This document shows positions 35,166 to 46,588 of a stretch of DNA of 64,000 nt, piece after piece (within the stretch, counting starts at the first letter, position 1; each line of letters begins with the position of its first letter). The stretch covers positions 1 to 64,000 of the forward strand of contig JAEPRB010000090.1 in assembly GCA_016758965.1 (NCBI GenBank). Reading direction: 5' to 3'. This DNA comes from Circinella minor. Its lineage: Eukaryota > Mucoromycota > Mucoromycetes > Mucorales > Lichtheimiaceae. The notes below the pieces were generated by a model. The model was not told the origin of the DNA. It saw only the letters and a list, made by a program, of their open reading frames with translations, and ran no database searches. The position numbers were made by a program, and so were the translations under genes.

Positions 35166-35444
35166 GTTATTATTATTGTTAGAAGAAGAAACGCATTGTC
35201 TTTTTCCTTTCTTCCTCCGCAACGAGATAGAAAAAAAAAGTGGCGTGAAATAATGTGTAGTTTTTGAGAAAAAAAGAAAAAAAGAAAAGAATAGATTCCC
35301 CCCAAAACTTCCATCAACTGAGTTCTCTTATTGGGAACACAGACTTTCTTAAAAAGTAAGACCAACTCCAAATTTATTTATTACTATCTTTCTTAACCAT
35401 TTTTATTATTACCTTTTTCTTCTTGTTTATTAGTATATCACTTA
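35166..35444. promoter_or_regulatory. Upstream region of the multicopper oxidase
   Basis: CT/AG-rich DNA with no clear TATA box. On the other side it borders the start of the leucine-rich-repeat relic. Nothing else seen. Confidence 0.4.
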
Positions 35445-37340
35445 ATGACAACGTCAGCTACAAACATTAGCAATTTCAATTTGGATAGAATCAATAATGC
35501 AGAACTATCATCATCGGTGAATGACATCATTAATCCAAATTTATATTGCCGTAATGATGATAGAGAAGTTACTCCCGTACGTGGTAATATGAAGGACAAG
35601 TAAGCTACAGTAGTTTAAGCAATAGCGAGCATCTGAAATACGAAGACACGATTCAAGTACGGAGAAAGAAGCACTAGACAATACCAACGGCAATCTCGAT
35701 TTGATATTATTGGCAGATTGTCCTATGATGTTTCAATCAGTATTTAAGAGTACATAAACACAGCTTCTTAATAATATATTAGAAGCATGATAAGACATAC
35801 TTTATGCATCTTCATCAGCATGATCGAAAACCACAATGCAACTTTTTTTTTATAAATGATTTGTCATTGTTCGCATATATAAGTCTTGATATCGTGGATC
35901 TACATTTGATTGATCCTGAAAGATGACTTGTTAACGGAAGAACTCTTTTCACAAATCATCCATTTTGAATTTACTCATTTAAAGTTTTTGAGACTGAATG
36001 ATAAGTAAGAGGGAAAAAGGACACCTTGATAGGTAATGTGTTATGTGTTTTAATATTTTCATCTGCGCAAGGTATATAACTTTTTGCTTCTGATACGACG
36101 ATCTTGTATTTTTATATACATATTTAGCACGTAATTTTTATAAACTCTACAAACTATTTAACGTACTTTCTTACACATCAGCAACCTTAAAAGAGCTGAG
36201 CACACATAGCTGGGAGTTCTAGTGACATAAATTCAGGGATTCCATTCAAATCAGTATCACCTATATGCCGAAATTTTAAAAATTTTGACTAATGCCATCC
36301 GGGAAAAGGAAAGTCTTGTTGGAAAAATAGCGTGAAATTTGAACTCGGATTTCCATCTCACAATTCGTTTAACCAAATTAAACTCGTCGACTAAGAAAAG
36401 AGAATGCAAGTGATCTGAAGCAGATTCTTTCCGTATATTCATATCAGTATGAGTAACTTATCCATCTAGCCATTAGTGTATGCGAACCAACTTGTATTGA
36501 AAAAATGCGAAGTTCTTTCTTTTCAGCACCAAATTCTTTGATGATGCAATATATGACAACGACAACGACATTAGCAATAACAAAAAGTGAACAACAAATA
36601 ACATCAATGTTAACTTCATCAGAGCGCCCTAATTCTGAAACAACCACAAAAATACGTGTCAATTCTTATACATAATTCGACTAAGCAATTTAATCATTAA
36701 AAATTAATACCACAGAAGTCTTTCCTTTGGAGATAATCATAGGGAGTATGGAGGGTCCTCATCACTAAACACATTCTCTAAAGCTACATAGATTACGATT
36801 ATTCGTCATATACCACGACTATAATGAATAGATATTGTCAAATCTATGTTGATTACATTTCAGTTACAATATGGTCAGGGAAAAAATATGCAAACTCATT
36901 GAAGATCTATATCACTTGCAAAAACTAGACTTGTTGTAATGTATTATAGATCAAGAATATATCGCAACACTGTTCGATACAATAGCTAGTAAAGTGGGGC
37001 ACAAGAGTTCTCTCGAAAGGTTGTATTTGTGCCAGCCACTGGTTGTGATTTTCATGGTGTCGTGAAACGTCTACAGTATTTGGATATTGTAACTATTCAA
37101 CATGTTGATATTTCTCAAATTCAAAGTGGTTCTCAGGAATCTAAATATAATCGAATTTTGTACGTAAAAAAAATCACAATTTCATCCACGTACGTATCGG
37201 GTCATCTAGATTGATAGTATTTCTTTTTGTATGAAAAATGAAAAGCTGGCCCATTTGGCTGGAATCAACTTTGTGTGATAAGTTAATACAAGATGTTTGA
37301 GAGCATTTGACATTGAATTCGTCAAACTGGCAATATGTAG
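35445..37340 (+). pseudogene. Decayed leucine-rich-repeat (F-box/LRR-like) gene
   Basis: ATG at 35445 opens 52 codons (Asn/Ser-rich) up to a stop that could be a GTAAGC donor. Then several protein-like stretches in shifting frames follow: SNSEHLKYEDTIQV (about 35,625), EALDNTNGNLDLILLADCPM (about 35,670), SLDIVDLHLIDPER and LLTEELFSQIIHFEFTHLKF (35,880-36,000). Later come LIEDLYHLQKLDLL, then IDQEYIATLFDTIASKVG and SSLERLYLCQPL (36,895-37,035), and VVKRLQYLDIVTIQHVDISQ (37,060). The LxxLxL spacing is that of leucine-rich repeats, as in fungal F-box/LRR ubiquitin-ligase adaptors; no F-box itself is visible. Many stops and shifts show it is dead. A Mutator-like MITE sits just past its 3' end. 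Confidence 0.5.
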
Positions 37341-37405
37341 AAGGTTACGTACCTACGTTATGTATTTTAATATTAATTAATTCTCTATATGATACATACA
37401 CATAT

Positions 37406-37870
37406 GAGAATTGCTACGGACACTCCAAAACATACTATATTAAGTAATTTCAGCTCTTACGGACACCCCGCTTTTATATTTTTTCAAAGACACACAACAA
37501 TTTGATTTAATTACATCGTATCCAGCCATTTATAAACTATCGATACAGTTATTGTAGTTACCGTATAACTTAAAAAATGTTTATGGAACGAATATTACGT
37601 AGCAACTCAACTTTTTATAATAAAAATCAATACTTCTTATATTTTCTCACTGTATCATTATGTACACAAATAGGAGCTGTAGTCCTATTAAGACAACACA
37701 AACAGGGTAATGTATACTTTTAATGTTACATATGAGCGGTAAAATAAGCGCTATTGGTTTAATGATGCTGTTACTATAGTTTATGTGGTCTAAGTGCTTA
37801 TTTGATAACTTTTTATTTGTGGGATGTCCATAAGTGAAAATATGGGATGTCCATATAAATAGCAATTCCC
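37406..37870. mobile_element. Mutator-like MITE, copy 2
   Basis: A 465-bp relative of the element at 11314, in the same orientation. It begins GAGAATTGCTACGGACACTC and ends with ATTCCC. Large parts align (for example ACATACTATATTAAGTAATT and TTTAATGTTACATATGAGCG). It is flanked by TACACATAT (37397-37405) and TATACATAT (37871-37879), 8 of 9 bases identical, a decayed 9-bp target duplication. Internal differences and the imperfect duplication show it is older than copy 1, or has drifted more. Confidence 0.88.
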
Positions 37871-40800
37871 TATACATATACACACCAATATCCTTTACTC
37901 AATTTCTTTGTAATTTATAATAATTTAATCTTGTTAGATTGTTCTGTTTATTTATTATAAAAAGGTTAAAAAATATTTTTTACGTAGTATATGAACATAA
38001 CCACATTATTAGTTTCCGTCATTTTTTATGCTGTGTAATTATCAAATACTACAGTTTTATATGTACGTAGCTCTTTTTTTTACAAAGAGAACGAACTCAC
38101 ATCATGCATGAGTACATACAAGACTAATTAAAATTATTTTCCCTCCTGACCTCACACATTGAAAATGATATCCATGGATATACATACTTATAATGATAAA
38201 AGACTAACTAAAAAAAATAAGCCTGTGTGAAAAATTTGTATTTGTTATCATTTTACTATCATTTGTTAAGTTGTATGAGTATTACATACTTTTATACATT
38301 TGCTGTAGTAAATATAATACGCATAGAGCGTTTTTCTTCCCCCCCCCAAATCAAATAAAGCACAAACGTTTAACAAGAAAATAAAACGGGTCAGGTAAAG
38401 AGAACACCATATAGTGTTAGTAGTGGTGCACACGCAGTAGTCCTCTTTTATTTGTAAAAGAAATCAAATATACAAGCTGGCTTCCGTGGCTACTAGTGCG
38501 GATGTGTGCCCATAGCAAAACAGTTACGTTGTGTTTTAGTGTGGTAAAAAATATTATCTAATCCGGGCCCCTTACACGAACAAACGTAGGTAAGGGGATT
38601 ACTAACAAAATATAAACACGGCGGGTGCGCAACGGTCCAGCCTGTTTGTTTTACTAATACTATACGGAAACTACTACTTACTACATATTAAAGTAAGACC
38701 CCGAGCAATGATGATATGAGAGTAATTAAAATGTTTTCTCTTTTAATTATTTTTTTAATTATTCAGATTGAATGTAAAAAGAAAAGCAACAACGATTTAC
38801 AAGATTACACAAGGATAAAGTATATTTTTAATTTATGGCAATAGAATCAAGGATTGGTGCTTGATAACTGTAATGCACAGCCCCCTAAAAAATGAGCTAA
38901 TAAATATTATGTTTAAATTCAGGTTTGAATAGATCTGGCGGCCAAAAAATGCTAAAAGGAAAGAGTATTCCACCAAATACGTACGTAAAACAATAGTTTA
39001 AACATTGACAAAGTAGTTAACATAAAGAAATGTTTGAAATATGCAAGATGCAATCTGTTATGGATATAGTTTGGACAGATGGGTAACATTCACCTATTGC
39101 TAACTGTTATCAGTAGTATATCTGTTTATTAACGTTTTTTTTTTGTGTTGTAATCATTAGTTCTATTCAAAACAGAATATAACACCCTAAAGAGAATGAA
39201 CTACCGTATGTACCCCTTTATTATCATTTATAACTTGAAATACATATAATTTATTAAATTAATTGAATGTAAGTTATAATATAGCTTTATTGCATCAATG
39301 ATGAAAATTGTGCAAATGTTCTATACAAATGGGTCTTTTTATCCAGGTTTTCAACCTAAAAGTTTCTTTCACAAAGGTCATTAGTCTATGCAGATAAACT
39401 TTAAAGCCAATTAATAATCAATAACAGAAAAAAAGTCACTACGTATAAAGAATAAACTAGTGCGAGTTAAATGAATCCTGTTGGAACCAGAATTTTTTTC
39501 TTAGTAACGAAGTTTACTATAAAGGGTATATTTGCTTTAAAGAGAAAATGAAAAAAAATTAAATGCACTTATAGCGCCAATTATACTGTTGCCAAGTTTC
39601 TTTTCAAATGTTTCGATCGCGTGTGAAATGTACGACACTTGTATTAGCGCGGTACAGCTCTAACACAGAGCGGGATATTTGTGAAGGCTGATCAAATATT
39701 GTTTTGTCCGACTCATATGTCAATCATTTTGCATGTAGCACAGCATTATGGTTAATATACTTACTGAAATCAAAGGTACCCACATTGCCATACCAGCCTT
39801 GTATTGTAATATTGCCTTGTCATTTTTATAAAGCATTAACTGTATTTACTAGTGATTTTTTTGTTATAGTAATCGAGATTGACATGATAAAAACTAATGT
39901 ACTATTACAACACAATAGGTAGTCATGTCGTTTCAGAAAAGGTTAACAAAAAAACGGCTTCCAAATTTACGTGCGCAGAGAGCGTTGGTAATTTCACAGA
40001 AAAAAAATATAGCACAACTGTTCTATTTACAGTATTAAGAAACGGGACATATGTGAAATGTCACATATATTACTTATTTTGTATACGTATATGATATTCT
40101 TTCTTACTCGAGAGGAAACACGAGTCTGCAACCCCCTCTATTTATTGTATATACTTCTTTTCGCAATGTCAAAGATGACAACGTCTAAGAAAGATTGAAT
40201 TAAATATTGTTTCTAGTGACACTATAACTGGTTGGATGACGTGGAGGAAGAGTGAATGATATAAATACTAGGGGAGGTGGCTGAGGCAGCATGCAGCGAA
40301 GAAGACTAAAATGTTATTAATTAAAGAAAAAGATGAAGAAACATTTGATACTAGCTTGATTTGGAGCATACTATTCTTAATAAAAGAAACATATGCTGAT
40401 TTGAAAAATAGGAATTATTAAATGGGAAGAAAGCGTGTCGCCTAATAAAAAAGATATGTGTAGTAAATGTATAAAAAATTCGAGTGTGTTTTTGTATTGT
40501 ACTTTACAATAATTTTCTTATACGAATGTAGCATGAAATAATATAATTAATCTATCAATAAATATATAAATACAAAATCCATTCAGATTTAGTCAAAATA
40601 CGTAAGAAAAGAGCTGGCACTTTTAGTGAAACCTCAGATTGGGTTTTTATTATATGTTGGGGTAGGAAAAAGTGGCGAAAGAGGATAAAGAAAAGAAATG
40701 TTAATTTTCATATCCTGACTACGAAACTTTAAATATATGATCAACAAAAATCTATTTCGGATCGTCGTAAAGACAGAAAAAAAAAATAACTTGAAAGGTA

Positions 40801-41488
40801 TCTTGATCGTTTGATATTATTTAGTTTGAGCAGAACCTATTAAAATAAAAATAATAATAAAATCCACCAGAATAAAATAATGTTCAGTAAAAGAGATTTT
40901 GAAATTTGTTGGGCTAAGCCATGCCACACTAATTTCCATACAAATGACACTATTATCGTATGACACTATCCATTAAAAGTTTAGAGCCTTCTTTTTCTAA
41001 TCATGTTGCAATGATGTTTTTTTCAGGCAATTAATAAAGGGTGTGATAGTACAGTAATAATGGGATTTCTTTGAGTTTCTTTCCCTCATACCCGTCAGTT
41101 CCTGCTCATGGATAGCAAAAATATGAATCTGGGATGTACACAAGTTATATAGCCAGAATATTCACCCTGAGGCGCCAGTTTTTTTTCTTTGCAAGTCAGT
41201 TAATTTGTATACTATTCAGAAAAAAGAATATGATTACTCTATCAAAGCAAGGTTATAATTGAGAGGTCTGATTACACAAAATCCTTTGACATTTTCTGAC
41301 CATATAGTATCACTAAATATAGAACATCAATGTACGAATCCATGATATATAAATAGGTGTCGACTTTTTTCGTTTCTTTTTCAAAAACACAAAACATACA
41401 CATACATACCATCTTTTCCCTCTTTTTAGTTCTCTCTCTCTCGTTTCCCTTTTGCTTCCTTCTTTTATAGTGAATTAAATAGAAAAAA
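37871..41488. other. Long intergenic interval upstream of the arabinanase
   Basis: About 3.6 kb without a recognisable gene. A short GC-richer part at 38,400-38,650 (GGGCCCC near 38,566; GGCGGGTGCGC near 38,620) has no tRNA-like fold that I could find. Open frames at 39704 and 39897 have no protein features. The TATA box near 41346 belongs to the arabinanase gene. Confidence 0.45.
41346..41355 (+). promoter_or_regulatory. TATA box of the arabinanase gene
   Basis: TATATAAATA lies 134 bases before the ATG at 41489, followed by a CT-rich leader (TTTCCCTCTTTTTAG, CTCTCTCTCTC) typical of strongly or inducibly expressed fungal genes. Confidence 0.6.
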
Positions 41489-42433
41489 ATGATGTTTAAG
41501 ACGTGGAGTGCATTACTCCTTGGAATTGCTGCAGTGTCTAATGTTGCGTCACCAGTCAAAGCTGCCGCTTGGAAAATGCAGACCGATTTGAATTGCCCTG
41601 ACCCCACTATTCAACATGATGGTTCCAATTGGTGGACTTTTTGCACAGGCCCAGGGATTCAAGTTTTAATGAGCCCTGATGGTAATTCTTGGAAACGTAT
41701 TAAACCCGTCTTCCCGGAAGGTCTCCCGTGGTGGAACCGCGAAGTGCCCGATCATAAGGATACCAATGTCTGGGCACCCGATGTATCAAACTACAATGGC
41801 AAAACATACCTTTACTATTCGATTTCAACTCCTGGTTCTCGTACATCTGCAATTGGGGTTGCAGTGGCTGACAGTATTACTGCTGGTAACTGGAAAGACC
41901 AAGGTTTGGTTCTCAAGACAACAAATGAGAAAAACAACTATAACGCCATTGACCCCAATTTGGTTCTCGATTTGAAAAAGAAACCTTGGCTCGTATTTGG
42001 TTCCTTTTTTGATGGTATCAAGATTACTCCTATCGATCCCAAGACCATGAAGCCTACTGGTAAAATACACTCTATTGCTCGTCGTGAAGCAGGCATTGAA
42101 GGTGCTATTCTTACTCATCATGGTGACTATTGGTACCTTTTTGCATCTATCGATCGTTGCTGCAAGGGTTTAGACTCAAACTATAAGATTGTTGTCAGCC
42201 GCGCAAAAAAAATTGCCGGTCCTTATACTGATGCTGATGGTAAAAGTGCCATGGAAGGTGGTGGCACCATTGTTTATGCTGGTGATCGTGATGAAATTAT
42301 TGCCCCTGGTGGTCAAGACGTCTTTGACAACAAGGTTATCGCATACCATTATTATAACAAGCACAAAGATGCCAGAACCCTTCGTGTTAATGACCTGTAC
42401 TGGAAGGAAGATGGTTGGCCAACATTTGGATAG
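41489..42433 (+). CDS. Secreted GH43 endo-alpha-1,5-L-arabinanase
   Basis: Intronless, 314 residues, the usual size of GH43 endo-arabinanases (EC 3.2.1.99), which cut the arabinan side chains of plant pectin outside the cell. The signal peptide covers about residues 1-26 (ALLLGIAAVSNVASPVKA). The five-bladed beta-propeller catalytic residues are visible: Asp38 in NCPDPTIQH (general base), Asp155 in NAIDPNLVL (pKa modulator) and Glu204 in AGIEGAIL (general acid). Further family motifs include NVWAPDV (94-100) and YLFASIDRCCKG. A second Met directly after the first could be the real start. The coding sequence is noticeably less AT-rich than its surroundings and has no introns while most neighbours have several, so bacterial ancestry by transfer is possible but not shown. 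Convergent with the PINX1 gene. Confidence 0.93.
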   Translation: MMFKTWSALLLGIAAVSNVASPVKAAAWKMQTDLNCPDPTIQHDGSNWWTFCTGPGIQVLMSPDGNSWKRIKPVFPEGLPWWNREVPDHKDTNVWAPDVSNYNGKTYLYYSISTPGSRTSAIGVAVADSITAGNWKDQGLVLKTTNEKNNYNAIDPNLVLDLKKKPWLVFGSFFDGIKITPIDPKTMKPTGKIHSIARREAGIEGAILTHHGDYWYLFASIDRCCKGLDSNYKIVVSRAKKIAGPYTDADGKSAMEGGGTIVYAGDRDEIIAPGGQDVFDNKVIAYHYYNKHKDARTLRVNDLYWKEDGWPTFG

Positions 42434-42953
42434 ACTTTTATATAATACGTATTAAATATTTTGTTATTATAGTTTAAGTTAGCATATCATTATGTAATAA
42501 AAAAAAGAGTACTTAATTTTAAATACCTAGACATTAACTATATAATGTCTCTAATACAAGTCTGCCTTCTGATGCAATACTGTGTTAGTTGCACCAGCTA
42601 TGACGTTTCTTGAGACAACAGAAATATAACACAAATGAATAAGCTTGTCTGAAAGTAACAACCTGGTCTACCAAAAAAGTTGTCACGGCCTAGTTTTAAA
42701 TGGATCTTTTACGAATCAACGTCTTATTCAACCCACATATTTTTTTCCCAAACTAAAACAGCATATTCATCAGAAAATACCTTTACATTTTATATATATA
42801 ATAGTTAATGTTATAAAATAAGAACAAATTATATATTTTGTCAACAGTTTATGAGGTAAATAATAATGATAATAATAAAAAAAACAAATCAAGGTACGTA
42901 AGAATGTATATACAAAAGTTTTAAGAAAAATAAAATTGATATTAATGATGAAA
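42434..42953. other. Convergent 3' spacer
   Basis: Lies between the stop codons of the arabinanase (plus) and the PINX1-like gene (minus). AATAAAA motifs occur on both strands near 42,500 and 42,860. No gene seen. Confidence 0.5.
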
Positions 42954-43817
42954 TTATGCAATGCTAGAAGTAGGTTTGATACCTAAGATTTCATTGAGAC
43001 TCTCCTGGTTATGTTGGGTGGCCATACGTTTAGCACGTAAAAATCTAGCTCGTGCACTAAATAAAAATAATACCATTGAGTTAGTTACTTATTCAATTAT
43101 ATCTTTTCTAAATATCCATATATAAAAATATAAGTATCTACTTACGCATTCCGTAATACAACAGGAGCCTTTTGTTGCTTAGCAGCTTCATCACTATTTT
43201 CACTACTAGATTCTTTCTTTTCCTTTTTACTCTTCTTCTTCTCTTTCTTCTCTTTTTTTTCTTTCTTTTCCTTTTTATCCTTCTTTTCTTTCTTTTTCTT
43301 CTTTTCTTTTTTATCATCATCTTCATCATCGTCTTCTTTGGATCGCTTTCGTTTCTTTTTATCCTTTTTAGATTTTTCTTCTTCCTCAACCTTTTCGGGT
43401 TCAGGACTTGCTGTTGCTGATGATTCAGCAGTTCGACTATTCAAATCTGCCAGTAACTGTGAAAAAGCGTCGGTATTACCAAGCCAATTATCAGTTGTTC
43501 GTTTGTCTGCACCGAGACCAAGGGTATTTTCTTTAAGTCGAATCTTGACATGTTCTTGGTTACCATCCTCATTAATACCTAAGCCTTTGCCAGGAGCCCA
43601 GCCCATCTTCATGAGCATTTTAAATCCAAATTTGCTTTGATCTATACATAACAAACGTTTCAAGATAGATATACCATATATTGTTAATAAAAAAAAAAGA
43701 TCGAAAATATATTAAATAAAATATATTGCCCTAGAATATTCCATTACCATTACTCCAAGCAAGATTGTTTGGATCTTGACTTAATCGTTGTTTGACTTTG
43801 TTTCCAGCGAGCCCCAT
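42954..43817 (-). CDS. PINX1: PINX1/Gno1-like G-patch protein
   Basis: Exons on the minus strand are 43817-43748, 43641-43146 and 43056-42954, giving 222 residues. The start MGLAGNKVKQRLSQDPNNLA and the G-patch (about residues 24-70: FGFKMLMKMGWAPGKGLG) are characteristic of PINX1 in animals and Gno1 in yeast. NTDAFSQLLADLN continues the conserved block. Gno1 works in the nucleolus with the DEAH helicase Prp43 in rRNA processing; human PinX1 also inhibits telomerase. The second half is almost entirely Lys/Glu repeats (KKEKK-type), a nucleolar-type tail, then a short ordered-looking end RARFLRAKRMATQHNQESL. The first intron splits the protein right before the G-patch. The TatD and nucleoporin genes further right lie on the same strand. 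Confidence 0.9.
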
Positions 43818-44273
43818 TCTATTATTATTTTATGGTGGTTAAAAAAGTTAACGAACGAAACAAGCCAGCAAAAATGAAAAAAAAAATTCTTTCACAGCAC
43901 AAGAAATTCATCCCAATTTTTTGAGGGGAAGCATCTCATTGGTCAATACCAGCATTGACTGATGAATACAGTAACTTTATAGGAAGCGGATGTTACCGAT
44001 AAAGCAACTACTCAAGTAATAATTTGCAGTACTGGTAATCTGTTACCATAATATTCAAAAATCGTCAACAAGAAACTGTAACTAATTTGAAATACTTTTC
44101 AAGAATGAAAAATAAAATGCTCAGATTCATGCTGGTAGGTAGGCGTCAAGGAAACAAAAATTCGGGTTTTGCATCAAAAAGGTACTAGTTACATTATTAC
44201 TATCATATAAAAACAGAGCTCGAGGTAAAAAGATAGAAATAATAAGTATAAGACTACTTTATACATTTTATTA
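43818..44273. promoter_or_regulatory. Divergent spacer, PINX1 and small membrane protein
   Basis: 456 bp between opposite start codons. A TATA box for the plus-strand gene is at 44206. A sequence TCATTGGTCAAT near 43,939 contains ATTGG, an inverted CCAAT box. Confidence 0.5.
44206..44213 (+). promoter_or_regulatory. TATA box of the 69-residue protein gene
   Basis: TATAAAAA lies 61 bases upstream of the second-last coding candidate ATG region (ATG at 44274), a canonical distance for a TATA-directed start site around 44,235-44,245. Confidence 0.5.
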
Positions 44274-44483
44274 ATGTCTAAAAAAACGTGGAATATATTA
44301 ATTCTATTACTTCTGTTCTTGCATATTTTTTTTGGTTGTCATTATCAGAAGAAAGTTTCTTTTACTGGATATAATGCTCGGATGACTCCTGCTGAGCACC
44401 AAATTAATGTTTATGGCTTGAAGCAAACAGGAGTTAAATACACAACAATTCCTGTTGGTTTACACAAATTAAAAGAAGAGTAA
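44274..44483 (+). CDS. Small protein with one N-terminal membrane segment
   Basis: 69 residues. Residues 6-21 (WNILILLLLFLHIFFG) form one hydrophobic segment that could be a signal anchor or signal peptide. The rest is polar: VSFTGYNARMTPAEHQINVY, then LKQTGVKYTTIPVGLHKLKE. A TATA box 61 bp upstream supports the ATG. An alternative is that the hydrophobic part is intronic: TTATCAG at 44,341-44,347 is a good acceptor before AAGAAAGTTTC, and the polar part would then join an upstream exon. I do not recognise the family. Small inner-membrane or mitochondrial subunits often look like this, but there is no specific evidence. Confidence 0.45.
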   Translation: MSKKTWNILILLLLFLHIFFGCHYQKKVSFTGYNARMTPAEHQINVYGLKQTGVKYTTIPVGLHKLKEE

Positions 44484-45108
44484 TGTTTTTTTATTACATG
44501 TATATTGTTTTTTTTTCTTTTCAATGTTATGAATACCTATCACATATTTTAAGATATGTAATTATGTCATAAATAATACCAGGAAAACAACAATCAAATA
44601 TGTGATGTTTATGGGTCATAGTGGTACGTGTGTATGGTCAAGTTCTTCATTCTTCTTTTTACAGCTAATTATTAGATTGCATGTATTTAGACGTTGAAAA
44701 AGTCTTTGCATAGATTATCTTGCTGGACAGTATTAGATGTCGTTTAAACATATTTACTGCGAAAAAATGGTATATATCTATGTCTATTCTCTTTTCATAC
44801 CAAGTTGAAAGGTTGATACTTTTATCCCAACTTCGATATATGAGGATTGATACCTAAAATAAATAAAAAAAGTCCTGCCATGAATGTTTTCTTTTATCGT
44901 ATCTTAAATAGAATACGTACTATAAGTAAAATAGCGACGGATGCTAACCATAGTATTTAGTGGTAGTACTATGGGGTTACTATTGATAATAATAAACATG
45001 ATTTTATTGTTTTCATAACGACTTATGTTTGTATCATGTAATAACTTGAATGAATTACATAATTATATGAAGGATAATGTGTGACCACCTAGTAAGTTTC
45101 AAAGAAAA
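44484..45108. other. Convergent 3' spacer
   Basis: Lies between the stops of the 69-residue gene (plus) and the TatD gene (minus). AT-rich; no gene seen. Confidence 0.5.
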
Positions 45109-46374
45109 TCAAATGGCAGAGCCAAATAGAGATTGTGCATTTAATGTGGTTTGTTTGATCTGTAAGATAATACAATATAACGATTTATAAGAAATCATAA
45201 CGAAATCATAAATGTTAATTTTGTTGTCTTTCCATTATTTTATTATCAATTGTTAGATATACATACCACCTCTTCAATAGAAATATTCTTGATACGAGCT
45301 ATTTCTTGAGCTGATACGGTAATATTAGCTGGTTCATTATCAACACCTTTCTCAGGTCCAAGAGCTGGCGAATCTGATTCCAGTAAAAGGTTGGATAATG
45401 GTATCACAGTGACCAGTTTCTGAAAATGAGGTGAACGAATAACAGATGGTGGTATGGAAAAGTAATATCCTATTTCTACTGCTTTCTTTGCGTGTGCTGG
45501 TCTATTACATAGTGGATGATCGTGGTGTCCATGATGATAAATTGTGTGTGGATGTTATTTGGTGTAACAGTGAAAATTAATTTTATTTTTTTACGTACCT
45601 TCCATCAAAAGCATGCATAATTACACGCTTTGCTTTACAATCATACAATATTTCAAGTGCATGATGCCCTGCTGATCTATATACAATCATGATCATGGAA
45701 TCATAATAAGAATATATTAATCTTACTTCTAATTTACTCTTTCTATTCTTTTTCAAAATCATTATTAATTATTACCGTGAATGGACATTGACTGGTAAAT
45801 CAGCTTCTATAGCCAATTCAACCTGACGACGAAACACTTGTCGTTGAACATTTCTCAAATCTTCTTCAGAAATACCTTCATTATTAGTATTGGTCGTAAC
45901 AATATGTCGTGAAAAGTCTAAACCAACTGTTTTAATAATAGAAAATAGTAGAGATTGTCCTAGTTAGTAATTAATAGTTTGATAGACATAAATGGTTGAT
46001 ATATATATATTTATATTACTTTCGCCTACGCAACAAAGAGTTTTCTTGGTGATATTTTCTTTTAAGATAGGTTCAAACTGATCCAAATCTTTTAGAGTAA
46101 CGGATCGTTCTTGTGAATCATTGGCATCAAGTCGTTGTACAGGATGAAGGCCCACACCTGGTTTTATAAGACCATGGGATTGTTCAGCTATTTCAAGGAT
46201 ATGGTGAACATCATGGATGTTTTCTGATACACTCACTATACGATTGACATTAGCTGATTTGGCTGTAGCGAGTAAATCTGAAAAAGACTTTTTTGTTTTT
46301 GTTCCATCATTTATCATTGTCGTATTAGATAATGGAAAGTTCTCGAGATTAATATGTGCATGAACATCGATCAT
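45109..46374 (-). CDS. TatD-family metal-dependent hydrolase
   Basis: Exons on the minus strand are 46374-46020, 45926-45776, 45676-45599, 45501-45267 and 45159-45109, giving 289 residues with consistent phases. The amidohydrolase-fold metal ligands are in order: HAH near the start (MIDVHAHINLENF), Glu of CVGEIGLDFSRH (junction of exons 1 and 2), His of LPVNVHSR, His of RVIMHAFDG and Asp of LLLESDSPALGP. The family contains metal-dependent nucleases (TatD, TATDN1/3) that act on DNA ends or 3' overhangs. The layout, length and short start resemble TATDN3 more than TATDN1, though that is inference. No signal peptide. It ends 214 bp upstream of the nucleoporin 3' end and shares its strand. Confidence 0.92.
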
Positions 46375-46588
46375 TTTTGTTATTTATTATGTAAAGCAAA
46401 ATAATAGTCAATAGATCAAAAAGAAGAAAATAGAAATGGAATTAGAAAATGGTTTCAAATGAGTACAGCAAAATTTTCAACACCGAAATAAGATCTACTA
46501 CTACACACACGAAAAGTAACATGAATTTTATGATTAAGCTATATACAATGCGACTAAGATATGACTATAAATTTTATTATTTTTTAAA

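Noticed and set aside
38400..38650. GC-richer patch that might hold a tRNA or small RNA gene
   Set aside because: No A-box/B-box pair and no cloverleaf could be drawn; GGGCCCC alone is not enough.
43138..43640. Overlapping open frames opposite and beside the PINX1-like exon 2
   Set aside because: They are shadows of the Lys/Glu-rich repeat; composition is low-complexity in every frame.
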